Source: Acanthochromis polyacanthus
Taxonomy: Eukaryota; Chordata; Actinopteri; Pomacentridae
Reading direction: 5' to 3'
DNA length: 64,000 nt
Assembly (NCBI RefSeq): GCF_021347895.1
Contig: NC_067127.1
Location: 17,952,984 to 18,016,983, forward strand
The number at the start of each line of letters is the position of its first letter. Position 1 is the first letter of the stretch. The position numbers and the translations under genes are program-made. The notes below the pieces were generated by a model. That model was not told the origin of the DNA. It worked only from the letters and a program-made list of their open reading frames with translations, and did not search any database. Positions 1 through 12,819 of the stretch are shown piece by piece.

Positions 1-716
1 CTGCTAGCAAGCTGTTATCAAAATGTTATCTCATATTCTATAAAACCTGGCTGTATTTTTGACAATGTTATTTTAATTGTTTTTATTTAATGTTAAAATT
101 TATACTTTTTTTTATGAATACAGTGGTATTTTAGTTTCCAGACAGAAATTTTTAGCAGCACTGAAAGTCTTTCACTGCCAGAAATTTAACAATCAAACAA
201 AGAAGTAGCAAACATTTGACAAACTTGACATTTTATTTACACAACATTTATTAAGTGTAATCTTTAATACAAGACTATTTGCTTTATAAATACATAGTGC
301 AATCATGATGTCCTCAGAACAAACTGAAGTGACACTCCCTATGTGTTTTGTAATCCAAGCTGTTGTGTTCTATATTCAGCCTGTTTAGCACATGTGAGTT
401 CTGCCTGTTGAAACTGGTGGTTCTCCCACTGCTTATAAATAGACAGTGTGACCTCCCATGCTGCATTAAAAAAGTAAAACGCAGAATTTAAAATCTAAAT
501 ATTTTATGTGTGTTGCACTTAACTTATGTGCAACAGTATCATTTCAGTTTAGTGTGAGAGTCTCTGTTGTGGTTTTGAGGCTCTCTTCTCGGTCCGTGCA
601 TATTTTGGCAATTGGATTTTCCGTTCTGAAACAGGTATTGAAAAACAAAAATGAGTGGTTATTTGATTTTCGTTTTAAAATACAAACATTAAAATTGAAA
701 TACGAGGCGTTTTTCC
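1..716. other. AT-rich single-copy DNA, no gene seen
   Basis: No recognisable gene or repeat. The stretch is AT-rich. The short open frames near 506-880 run into the SINE that follows and have no protein-like features. Confidence 0.6.
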
Positions 717-1068
717 TTCCATCCATCCTCTATACACCGCTTTATCCTCACTGGGGTCGCGGGGGGTGCTGGAGTCTATCTCAGCTGACTCGGGCGAAGG
801 CAGGGGACACCCTGGACAGGTCGCCAGTCTATCTCAGGGCTACATATACAGACAAACAATCACACCTACGGGCAATGTAGAGTAACCAATTAACCTCAGC
901 ATATTTTTGGACTGTGGGAGGAAGCCGGAGTGCCCGGAGAAAACCCATGCATGCACAGGAACATGCAAACTCCATGCAGAAAGATCCCAGGTCCAGGCCG
1001 GGATTTGAACCGGGGATCTTCTTGCTGCAAGGTGAAAGTGCTAACCACTACGTCACTGTGCAACCCTG
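717..1068 (-). mobile_element. tRNA-derived SINE, DANA/mermaid-like, copy 1
   Basis: Read on the minus strand the element starts with a tRNA-like head. It has an A-box-like stretch (GTAGTGGTTAGCAC) and a B-box-like stretch (GGTTCAAATCCCGG) near 1005-1045. A body follows that is shared with three other copies in the window, and the element ends in a short ATGG repeat at about 717-727. The layout matches tRNA-derived fish SINEs of the DANA/mermaid type. Compared with the other copies it lacks a few bases in the body, for example near 869 and 960. I see no clear target-site duplication, so this copy is probably older. RNA polymerase III would have made the source transcript, and mobilisation needs a partner LINE. 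Confidence 0.85.
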
Positions 1069-1188
1069 GACTTCTACATGAGAACTTTAATTATTCTTTA
1101 TCTACTTCCTGAAAAGTTTGGTCAATAAAAAAGACAAAAACTAATATGTTCAGCTGAACTAAAGACAGAATTTGTGATTTTTCTGCTC
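1069..1188. other. Short AT-rich spacer
   Basis: Nothing recognised between the SINE and the first leader repeat. Confidence 0.5.
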
Positions 1189-1365
1189 ACATGTTGTGTT
1201 GTTGTAAACTTACTCTTTCAAATAAATATCTGCTTAACCTTCTGGAAACCAGCGTTTGTCCTGTTTTTGTGTTGCTCCTCGGCGACACTAGACAGCCGGC
1301 TCGTAATGTTTTTTGAGCAATGCACCATACTATGACGTTTTTACAATGATGGTTCTACTATGAAA
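1189..1365 (+). repeat. Leader repeat copy A with one satellite monomer
   Basis: The segment from CACATGTTGTGTTGTTGTAA onward recurs at 2141-2279. It includes an AATAAA-type motif (TTTCAAATAAATA), a CTGGAAACCAGCGTTT block and a GACAGCCGG block in the same order. In both copies the segment then runs into sequence of the 29-bp satellite; here that is a single remnant (CATACTATGACGTTTTTAC, about 1327-1345). The two copies differ at scattered sites. This may be one unit, leader plus satellite, that was duplicated, or a transposable-element end that carries the satellite seed. I do not recognise a family. Confidence 0.7.
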
Positions 1366-2140
1366 CCAGTTTGACATTTTCAGGCGTTCTTTGTGTGAAA
1401 ACTCAGAGATTTCAGGTATCAGAAGGTGGTTTTCAACTTTCTTTGTTAACTTTCTGCTTCAACTTTCAATTTCCTTCACTAAGCCAGCCCTCTGGACTTC
1501 CAGTAAGCTGTGTTCCTGTTGGCTGTCCAGGCGGCTGCTTGGTGTTATCAGGAAGACCTGAGCAGCTCAGTGTCTTCCTGCTTTATGTCTGCAGTCAAAC
1601 ATTTCCTCTGCTTCTCTTCATTGAACCGGGTTTGGTTCTGTTGCTTTAGTTTGTTCCTTAAGTGTTGGCTTGCAGTTTTTTGGTGTGTTTTAGGGCTTTG
1701 TACTGATTTGGATTATGACTTGTCCCACCTGCCATCTCTGGAGCTGAAGCTGGATTGGAACAGACCAAAGTACCGTCCAATCATGATGCCAGCTGACTCT
1801 CAAAAGGCTTCTTCATCTGGTGGCACTTCTTCTGAGGGGAAGCTGAGCTTCAGCAGAACTTTGGAGATGTGTTCCAGTGGTTGGTGGATGTGTGGGGAGA
1901 TAGAGAGAGACCTTTGAATTGTTCAGAAAGGAAAACAGGGAACCCATTGGTAGTTTTAGTTTAGGGTGCTACTGCAGTGTGTTTTTGGATTTTAAGAGGT
2001 GAACAGGAAGAGTTTTTATTTCATCTTGATTATCTTTCACTTTGTTCCTGGTTAAAATGCACATCAATGTCAACGTGAAGTTCACTTTTTGTTCTGTTTA
2101 TTTTTATTTTACGAACACCTATTTGCTTTTAACCCCCTCA
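1366..2140. other. Unassigned sequence between the two leader copies
   Basis: About 775 bp with no recognised homology. Short open frames exist (for example 1510-1917, 135 codons), but they are cysteine- and serine-rich with no domain and I do not call them genes. If the leader copies are ends of one element, this stretch would be its interior. Confidence 0.45.
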
Positions 2141-2279
2141 CATGTTGTGTTGTTGTAAACTTACTCTTTCAAATAAATACTCATCTAACCCTCTGGAAAC
2201 CAGCGTTTGGACTGTTTTTGTGTTACCCCTCACCTAGTTCAGACAGCCGGGACATTACAACATTTTTTGGACCAAAGCC
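2141..2279 (+). repeat. Leader repeat copy B at the satellite's left edge
   Basis: Second copy of the leader at 1189-1326, in direct orientation and about 950 bp downstream. It carries the same order of blocks (CACATGTTGTGTTGTTGTAA, TTTCAAATAAATA, CTGGAAACCAGCGTTTG, GACAGCCGG) and then passes straight into the long 29-bp array. The same leader/monomer junction occurs in both copies, so the association is not a chance neighbourhood. Confidence 0.75.
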
Positions 2280-5200
2280 AACTATGATATTTTTAGAGTG
2301 ACATGCTATAATATGACATTTTTACAGCGACGTGCTATACTATGACATTTTTAGAGCGACATGCTATAAAATGTTTCTAGAGTGACATGCTATAATATGA
2401 CGGTTTTAGAGCGACATGCTATAATATGACATTTTCAGAGCGACATGCTATAATATGACATTTTTAGAGCAACATGCTATAATATGACATTTTTACAGCG
2501 ACATGCTATAATATGACGTTTTTACAGCGACATGCTATAATATGACGTTTTTACAGCGACATGCCATAATATGATGTTTTTACAGTGACATGCCATAATA
2601 TGATGTTTTTAGAGCAACATTCTATACTATGACTTTGATAGAGCGACATGCTATAATATGACGTCTTTAGAGTGACATGCTATACTATGATGTTTTTACA
2701 GCAACATGCTATAATATGACGTTTTTAGAGCGACATGCTATACTATGATGTTTTTAGAACGACATGCTATAATATGACGTTTTTAGAACGACATGCTATA
2801 ATATGACGTTTTTAGAGCAACATGCTATACTATGACGTTTTTGGAACGACATGCTATACTATGACGTTTTTACAGCAACATGCTATAATATGACGTTTTA
2901 AGAGCAACATGCTATAGTATGACGTTTTTACAGCAACATGCTATAATATGACGTTTTTAGAGCAACATGCTATACTATGACGTTTTTAGAACGACATGCT
3001 ATAATATGACGTTTTTACAGCAACATGCTATAATATGACGTTTTTACAGCAACATGCTATAATATGACATTTTTAGAGCAACATGCTATAATATGACGTT
3101 TTTAGAGCGACATGCTATACTATGACGTTTTTAGAACGACATGCTATAATATGACGTTTTTACAGCAACATGCTATAATATGACGTTTTTACAGCAACAT
3201 GCTATAATATGACGTTTTTAGAGCAACATGCTATACTATGACGTTTTTAGAACGACATGCTATAATATGACATTTTTAGAACGACATGCTATAATATGAC
3301 GTTTTTAGAGTGACATGCTATACTATGACGTTTTTAGAACGACATGCTATAATATGACGTTTTTAGAGCGACATGCTACAATATGACGTTTTTACAGCGA
3401 CATGCTATAATATGACGTTTTTAGAGTAACATGCTATACTATGACGTTTTTAGAACGACATGCTATAATATGACGTTTTTAGAACGACATGCTATAATAT
3501 GACGTTTTTAGAGCGACATGCTATACTATGACGTTTTTAGAACGACATGCTATAATATGACGTTTTTAGAGCGACATGCTATAATATGACGTTTTTAGAG
3601 CGACATGCTATACTATGACGTTTTTAGAGCGACATGCTATAATATGACGTTTTTAGAGCGACATGCTATAATATGACGTTTTTAGAGCAACATGCTATAA
3701 TATGACGTTTTTAGAGCGACATGCTATACTATGACGTTTTTAGAACGACATGCTATAATATGACGTTTTTAGAGCGACATGCTATAACATGACGTTTTTA
3801 GAACGACATGCTATATTATGACGTTTTTAGAGCAACATGCTATAATATGACGTTTTTACAGCGACATGCTATAACATGACGTTTTTATAGCGACATGCTA
3901 TAATATGACGTTTTTAGAGCGACATGCTATAATATGACGTTTTTAGAACGACATGCTATACTATGACGTTTTTAGAACGACATGCTATAATATGACGTTT
4001 TTACAGCGACATGCTATAATATGACGTTTTTAGAACGACATGCTATAATATGACGTTTTTAGAGCAACATGCTATACTATGACGTTTTTAGAACGACATG
4101 CTATAATATGACGTTTTTAGAGCGACATGCTATAATATGACGTTTTTACAGCGACATGCTATAATATGACGTTTTTAGAGCGACATGCTATATTATGACG
4201 TTTTTTGAACGACATGCTATAATATGATGTTTTTACAGCAACAAGCTATAATATGATGTTTTTAGAGCGATATGCTATACTATGACGTTTTTAGAATGAC
4301 ATGCTATAATATGACGTTTTTAGAACGACATGCTATAATATGATGTTTTTACAGCAACAAGCTATAATATGATGTTTTTAGAGCGATATGCTATACTATG
4401 ACGTTTTTAGAATGACATGCTATAATATGACGTTTTTAGAACGACATGCTATAATATGACGTTTTTAGAGCGACATGCTATAATATGACGTCGTTAGAGC
4501 GACATGCTATAATATGACGTCTTTAGAGTGACATGCTATACTACGACGTTTTTACAGCGACATGCTATACTACGACGTTTTTACAGCGACATGCTATACT
4601 ATGATGTTTTTAGAACGACATGCTATATTATGACGTTTTTACAGCGACATGCTATAATATGACGTTTTTAGAACGACATGCTATACTATGACGTTTTTAG
4701 AGCGACATGCTATAATATGACGTTTTTAGAACGACATGCTATACTATGACGTTTTTAGAGCGACATGCTATAATATGACGTTTCTACAGCGACATGCTAT
4801 AATATGACGTTTTTAGAACGACATGCTATACTATGACGTTTTTAGAACGACATGCTATACTATGACGTTTTTAGAGCGACATGCTATAATATGACGTTTC
4901 TACAGCGACATGCTATAATATGACGTTTTTAGAACGACATGCTATACTATGACGTTTTTAGAACGACATGCTATAATATGATGTTTTTACAGCGACATGG
5001 TTTAATATGACGTTTTTAGAGCGACATGCTATACTATGACGTTTTTAGAGCGACATGCTATAATATGACGTTTTTAGAGAGACATGCTATATTATGACGT
5101 TTTTAGAACGACATGCTATAATATGACGTTTTTAGAGCGACATGCTATAATATGACGTTTTTAGAGCGACATGCTATGATATGATGTTTTTAGAGCGACA

Positions 5201-5699
5201 TGCTATATTATGACGTTTTTACAGCGACATGCTATAACATGACGTTTTTATAGCGACATGCTATATTATGACGTTTTTAGAACGACATGCTATAATATGA
5301 CGTTTTTACAGCGACATGCTATAATATGACGTTTTTAGAACGACATGCTATAATATGACGTTTTTAGAGCAACATGCTATAATATGACGTTTTTAGAGCG
5401 ACATGCTATATTATGATGTTTTTAGAACGACATGCTATAATATGACGTTTTTAGAGCGACATGCTATAATATGACGTTTTTAGAACGACATGCTATACTA
5501 TGACGTTTTTAGAACGACATGCTATAATATGACGTTTTTAGAGCAACATGCTATACTATGACGTTTTTAGAACGACATGCTATAATATGACGTTTTTAGA
5601 GCGACATGCTATAATATGACGTTTTTACAGCGACATGCTATAATATGACGTTTTTAGAGCGACATGCTATATTATGACGTTTTTAGAACGACATGCTAT

Positions 5700-7260
5700 A
5701 ATATGATGTTTTTACAGCAACAAGCTATAATATGATGTTTTTAGAGCGATATGCTATACTATGACGTTTTTAGAATGACATGCTATAATATGACGTTTTT
5801 AGAACGACATGCTATAATATGACGTTTTTAGAGCGACATGCTATAATATGACGTCTTTAGAGCGACATGCTATAATATGACGTCTTTAGAGTGACATGCT
5901 ATACTGCGACGTTTTTACAGCGACATGCTATACTACGACGTTTTTACAGCGACATGCTATACTATGATGTTTTTACAACGACATGCTATATTATGACGTT
6001 TTTACAGCGACATGCTATAATATGACGTTTTTAGAACGACATGCTATACTATGACGTTTTTAGAGCGACATGCTATAATATGACGTTTTTAGAACGACAT
6101 GCTATACTATGACGTTTTTAGAGCGACATGCTATAATATGACGTTTCTACAGCGACATGCTATAATATGACGTTTTTAGAACGACATGCTATACTATGAC
6201 GTTTTTAGAACGACATGCTATAATATGATGTTTTTACAGCGACATGGTTAATATGACGTTTTTAGAGCGACATGCTATACTATGACGTTTTTAGAGCGAC
6301 ATGCTATAATATGACGTTTTTAGAGCGACATGCTATATTATGACGTTTTTAGAACGACATGCTATACTATGACGTTTTTAGAACGACATGCTATAATATG
6401 ACGTTTTTAGAACGACATGCTATACTATGACGTTTTTAGAGCGACATGCTATAATATGACGTTTCTACAGCGACATGCTATAATATGACGTTTTTAGAAC
6501 GACATGCTATACTATGACGTTTTTAGAACGACATGCTATAATATGATGTTTTTACAGCGACATGGTTTAATATGACGTTTTTAGAGCGACATGCTATACT
6601 ATGACGTTTTTAGAGCGACATGCTATAATATGACGTTTTTAGAGCGACATGCTATATTATGACGTTTTTAGAACGACATGCTATAATATGACGTTTTTAG
6701 AGCGACATGCTATAATATGACGTTTTTAGAGCGACATGCTATGATATGATGTTTTTAGAGCGACATGCTATATTATGACGTTTTTACAGCGACATGCTAT
6801 AACATGACGTTTTTATAGCGACATGCTATATTATGACGTTTTTAGAACGACATGCTATAATATGACGTTTTTACAGCGACATGCTATAATATGACGTTTT
6901 TAGAACGACATGCTATAATATGACGTTTTTAGAGCAACATGCTATAATATGACGTTTTTAGAGCGACATGCTATATTATGATGTTTTTAGAACGACATGC
7001 TATAATATGACGTTTTTAGAGCGACATGCTATAATATGACGTTTTTAGAACGACATGCTATACTATGACGTTTATAGAACGACATGCTATACTATGACGT
7101 TTTTAGAGCGACATGCTATAATATGACGTTTTTAGAATGACATGCTATACTATGACGTTTTTAGAGCGACATGCTATAATATGACGTTTCTACAGCGACA
7201 TGCTATAATATGACGTTTTTAGAACGACATGCTATACTATGACGTTTTTAGAACGACATG
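5700..7260 (+). repeat. Higher-order satellite block, left copy
   Basis: Inside the 29-bp array. Variant markers recur about 2,697 bp (93 monomers) downstream in the same order: ACAAGC at 5720 and again near 8416, a CTGCGACG/CTACGACG monomer at 5903 and 8600, CATGG at 6243 and 8939, CATGG at 6561 and 9258, TTATGATG at 6977 and 9674, and a GACGTTTCTAC monomer at 7183 and 9880. The match ends near 7260/9957, where the two copies continue with different monomer types. Confidence 0.8.
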
Positions 7261-8396
7261 CTATAATATGACGTTTTTAGAGCGACATGCTATAATATGA
7301 CGTTTTTACAGCGACATGCTATAATATGACGTTTTTAGAGCGACATGCTATACTATGACGTTTTTAGAGCGACATGCTATAATATGACGTTTTTAGAGCG
7401 ACATGCTATATTATGACGTTTTTACAGCGACATGCTATAACATGACGTTTTTATAGCGACATGCTATATTATGACGTTTTTAGAACGACATGCTATATTA
7501 TGACGTTTTTAGAGCAACATGCTATAATATGACGTTTTTAGAATGACATGCTATAATATGACGTTTTTAGAATGACATGCTATAATATGACGTTTTTAGA
7601 GCAACATGCTATACTATGACGTTTTTAGAACGACATGCTATAATATGACGTTTTTAGAGCGACATGCTATATTATGACGTTTTTAGAGCGACATGCTATA
7701 TTATGACGTTTTTAGAACGACATGCTATAATATGACGTTTTTAGAGCGACATGCTATAATATGACGTTTTTAGAGCGACATGCTATGATATGATGTTTTT
7801 AGAGCGACATGCTATATTATGACGTTTTTACAGCGACATGCTATAACATGACGTTTTTATAGCGACATGCTATATTATGACGTTTTTAGAACGACATGCT
7901 ATAATATGACGTTTTTACAGCGACATGCTATAATATGACGTTTTTAGAGCAACATGCTATAATATGACGTTTTTAGAGCGACATGCTATATTATGATGTT
8001 TTTAGAACGACATGCTATAATATGACGTTTTTAGAGCGACATGCTATAATATGACGTTTTTAGAACGACATGCTATACTATGACGTTTTTAGAACGACAT
8101 GCTATAATATGACGTTTTTAGAGCAACATGCTATACTATGACGTTTTTAGAACGACATGCTATAATATGACGTTTTTAGAGCGACATGCTATAATATGAC
8201 GTTTTTACAGCGACATGCTATAATATGACGTTTTTAGAGCGACATGCTATATTATGACGTTTTTAGAACGACATGCTATAATATGATGTTTTTACAGCAA
8301 CAAGCTATAATATGATGTTTTTAGAGCGATATGCTATACTATGACGTTTTTAGAATGACATGCTATAATATGACGTTTTTAGAACGACATGCTATA

Positions 8397-9957
8397 ATAT
8401 GATGTTTTTACAGCAACAAGCTATAATATGATGTTTTTAGAGCGATATGCTATTCTATGACGTTTTTAGAATGACATGCTATAATATGACGTTTTTAGAA
8501 CGACATGCTATAATATGACGTTTTTAGAGCGACATGCTATAATATGACGTCTTTAGAGCGACATGCTATAATATGACGTCTTTAGAGTGACATGCTATAC
8601 TACGACGTTTTTACAGCGACATGCTATACTACGACGTTTTTACAGCGACATGCTATACTATGATGTTTTTAGAACGACATGCTATATTATGACGTTTTTA
8701 CAGCGACATGCTATAATATGACGTTTTTAGAACGACATGCTATACTATGACGTTTTTAGAGCGACATGCTATAATATGACGTTTTTAGAACGACATGCTA
8801 TACTATGACGTTTTTAGAGCGACATGCTATAATATGACGTTTCTACAGCGACATGCTATAATATGACGTTTTTAGAACGACATGCTATACTATGACGTTT
8901 TTAGAACGACATGCTATAATATGATGTTTTTACAGCGACATGGTTTAATATGACGTTTTTAGAGCGACATGCTATACTATGACGTTTTTAGAGCGACATG
9001 CTATAATATGACGTTTTTAGAGCGACATGCTATATTATGACGTTTTTAGAACGACATGCTATACTATGACGTTTTTAGAACGACATGCTATAATATGACG
9101 TTTTTAGAACGACATGCTATACTATGACGTTTTTAGAGCGACATGCTATAATATGACGTTTCTACAGCGACATGCTATAATATGACGTTTTTAGAACGAC
9201 ATGCTATACTATGACGTTTTTAGAACGACATGCTATAATATGATGTTTTTACAGCGACATGGTTTAATATGACGTTTTTAGAGCGACATGCTATACTATG
9301 ACGTTTTTAGAGCGACATGCTATAATATGACGTTTTTAGAGCGACATGCTATATTATGACGTTTTTAGAACGACATGCTATAATATGACGTTTTTAGAGC
9401 GACATGCTATAATATGACGTTTTTAGAGCGACATGCTATGATATGATGTTTTTAGAGCGACATGCTATATTATGACGTTTTTACAGCGACATGCTATAAC
9501 ATGACGTTTTTATAGCGACATGCTATATTATGACGTTTTTAGAACGACATGCTATAATATGACGTTTTTACAGCGACATGCTATAATATGACGTTTTTAG
9601 AACGACATGCTATAATATGACGTTTTTAGAGCAACATGCTATAATATGACGTTTTTAGAGCGACATGCTATATTATGATGTTTTTAGAACGACATGCTAT
9701 AATATGACGTTTTTAGAGCGACATGCTATAATATGACGTTTTTAGAACGACATGCTATACTATGACGTTTTTAGAACGACATGCTATACTATGACGTTTT
9801 TAGAGCGACATGCTATAATATGACGTTTTTAGAACGACATGCTATACTATGACGTTTTTAGAGCGACATGCTATAATATGACGTTTCTACAGCGACATGC
9901 TATAATATGACGTTTTTAGAACGACATGCTATACTATGACGTTTTTAGAACGACATG
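8397..9957 (+). repeat. Higher-order satellite block, right copy
   Basis: Partner of 5700-7260 at a constant offset of about 2,697 bp. One-base indels and point changes separate the copies (for example CATGGTTAA at 6243 against CATGGTTTAA at 8939), so the duplication is young but not new. Shorter versions of the same marker series occur from about 4230 to 5500. Confidence 0.8.
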
Positions 9958-11973
9958 CTATAATATGATGTTTTTACAGCGACATGGTTTAATATGACGT
10001 TTTTAGAGCGACATGCTATACTATGACGTTTTTAGAGCGACATGCTATAATATGACGTTTTTAGAGCGACATGCTATATTATGACGTTTTTAGAACGACA
10101 TGCTATAATATGACGTTTTTAGAGCGACATGCTATAATATGACGTTTTTAGAGCGACATGCTATGATATGATGTTTTAGAGCGACATGCTATATTATGAC
10201 GTTTTTACAGCGACATGCTATAACATGACGTTTTATAGCGACATGCTATATTATGACGTTTTTAGAACGACATGCTATAATATGACGTTTTTACAGCGAC
10301 ATGCTATAATATGACGTTTTTAGAACGACATGCTATAATATGACGTTTTTAGAGCAACATGCTATACTATGACGTTTTAGAACGACATGCTATAATATGA
10401 CGTTTTTAGAGCGACATGCTATAATATGACGTTTTTACAGCGACATGCTATAATATGACGTTTTTAGAGCGACATGCTATACTATGACGTTTTTAGAGCG
10501 ACATGCTATAATATGACGTTTTTAGAGCGACATGCTATATTATGACGTTTTTACAGCGACATGCTATAACATGACGTTTTTATAGCGACATGCTATATTA
10601 TGACGTTTTTAGAACGACATGCTATAATATGACGTTTTTACAGCGACATGCTATAATATGACGTTTTTAGAACGACATGCTATAATATGACGTTTTTAGA
10701 GCAACATGCTATACTATGACGTTTTTAGAACGACATGCTATAATATGACGTTTTTAGAGCGACATGCTATAATATGACGTTTTTACAGCGACATGCTATA
10801 ATATGACGTTTTTAGAGCGACATGCTATACTATGACGTTTTAGAGCGACATGCTATAATATGACGTTTTTAGAGCGACATGCTATATTATGACGTTTTTA
10901 CAGCGACATGCTATAACATGACGTTTTTATAGCGACATGCTATATTATGACGTTTTTAGAACGACATGCTATATTATGACGTTTTTAGAGCAACATGCTA
11001 TAATATGACGTTTTTAGAATGACATGCTATAATATGACGTTTTTAGAATGACATGCTATAATATGACGTTTTTAGAGCAACATGCTATACTATGACGTTT
11101 TTAGAACGACATGCTATAATATGACGTTTTTAGAGCGACATGCTATATTATGACGTTTTTAGAGCAACATGCTATAATATGACGTTTTTAGAGCAACATG
11201 CTATATTATGACGGTTTTAGAGCGACATGCTATAATATGACGTTTTTAGAGTGACATGCTATAGTATGACGTTTTTAGAGTGACATGCCATAATATGACG
11301 TTTTTAGAGCAACAGTCTGTACTATGATTTTGTTAGCGCGACATGCTATAATATGACGTCTTTAGAGTGACATGCTATAATATGACATTTTTACAGCGAC
11401 ATGCTATACTATAATGTTTTTAGAGCGACATGCTATAATATGACGTTTTTAGAGCGACATGCTATACTATGACTTTGTTAGAGCGACATTCTATACAATG
11501 ACGTTTTTACAGCGACATGCTATACTATGATGTTTTTTACAGTGACATGCTATACCATGACGTTTTCAGAGCGACATGCTATACAATGACGTTTTCAGAA
11601 CGACATGCTATACCACGACGTTTTTAGCGTGACATGCTGTAATATGATGTTTTTACAGTGACATGCTATAATATGATGTTTTTAGAGTAACATGTTATAC
11701 TATGACGTTTTAGAGTGACGTGCTATAATATGACGTTTTTACAGCGACATGCCATAATATGACGTTTTTAGAACGACATGCTATGCTATTTTTTTAGAAC
11801 GACATGCTATACTATTTTTTTTAGAACGACATGCTATACTATGTTTTTAGAACAACATGCTATACTATGTTTTCAGAACGACATGCTATACTATGTTTTT
11901 AGAACAACATGCTATACTATGACGTTTTAAAAGCGACATGCTATACTATGACGTTTTTAGACCAACCTGCTAT

Positions 11974-12093
11974 AGTATAGCCTTTTTTTTTTAGAACTTT
12001 ATTGCCATATAACAGGGCAACGACATAAACAAAAACATTAACATTGTCCTGAGACTGGGCATCATACCAAATACAAAATCAGATAGAGTATAG
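11974..12093 (-). mobile_element. Small retro-insertion at the satellite edge
   Basis: On the minus strand about 110 bp of foreign sequence end in CAATAAAGTTCT followed by a run of A (ten T on the plus strand, 11983-11992). This is a polyadenylation signal followed at short distance by a poly(A) tail. The insert is flanked by AGTATAG at 11974-11980 and 12087-12093, a plausible 7-bp target-site duplication of satellite sequence. It looks like a 5'-truncated processed transcript moved by LINE machinery. The source gene is not identified. Confidence 0.6.
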
Positions 12094-12460
12094 GCTTTTT
12101 TTAACTGACATATTACTATGACATATTTTTGTTTTAGTTTTTTAACAACATATAAGAATTTGAACAGTTTTAAAAATTACTATACTTTTACTTGAAATAT
12201 TCTCTGGCATTTTTAGACAACATATGCTCTTATTTTTTATTGAATAACATACTATTTTGACAATATACTGCCCTATGACATTTTTTGAATCACATATCAC
12301 ACATGAAAATTTTCGGCAACATCCTATCATTTTGTGTTTGTTTGTTTGTTGGTTGTTTTTGCCGACATGCTATTCTATGAACTACAGGCCATACTATGTT
12401 ATTCTTTAAAAGTTTGCTATACTTTTACATTTTCTGAACTACATCCTATACTATGGCATT
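12094..12460 (+). repeat. Decayed satellite tail
   Basis: Fragments such as ACATGCTATTCTATG, CATACTATGTTATT, GCTATACTTTTACATTTTCTG and ATCCTATACTATGGCATT keep the alternation of the 29-bp monomer but with indels and substitutions. This is the right edge of the array, where homogenisation has stopped. Confidence 0.6.
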
Positions 12461-12819
12461 ATACACAGAGTGCTTTGGTTACATATTGATTCATAATCCA
12501 GATTTTTTTGTGTGTTTTGTTTTTTTACGGGATTTGTTTTTACCTGACCGTGAACACCATTGACACCCACCCGAGAGAGACGCTGCCTAAAATCTCCAGG
12601 CTGCTTGGTCGTGGTCTTTCTGGTCTTGCTGGAGAACGCCATCATCAACTACGTCTTCTTTTGAAGAGGCCCTCAGCTGCTGCAATCTCTGACCTTAAAG
12701 CTGCTGTCCGGAGTTTCCGTTTGTTTTCAATTTATGTATCATTTTTTAACAAAGCTTAAATGTGTTAGTCTAGTTCGATACTATAATATAAAGTTAGTAT
12801 AACGCGATATGAAAATTTA
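12461..12819. other. Unassigned sequence
   Basis: An 83-codon open frame at 12508-12759 (plus) is not recognised and has no domain. Nothing else seen. Confidence 0.4.

Larger units (their letters stand above)
2280..11973 (+). repeat. 29-bp satellite array, about 330 tandem monomers
   Basis: An unbroken head-to-tail array. The monomer is ACATGCTATAATATG followed directly by ACGTTTTTAGAGCG, 29 bp in all. About 9.7 kb divided by 29 gives roughly 330 copies. Most variants fall at a few sites: TATAATATG, TATACTATG or TATATTATG; AGAGCG, AGAACG, ACAGCG or AGAGCA; and GACG or GATG. Rarer variants (CATGGTTTAATATG, ACAAGCTATAATATG, CTATGATATGATG, ATAACATGACG...TATAGCG) recur in the same order at long intervals, which shows amplification of multi-monomer blocks. 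The outer monomers at both ends are more diverged than the core, as expected for a satellite homogenised by unequal exchange. No open frame of 60 codons exists across the array, so it does not code for a repeat protein. There are no spacers, so it is not a CRISPR array. Each monomer has a TGACG motif (a half CRE/ATF site), but function is unknown. Confidence 0.97.

Noticed and set aside
2280..11973. Regular 29-bp repeats as a CRISPR array
   Set aside because: Monomers are directly adjacent with no spacers, and the surrounding DNA is from a vertebrate.
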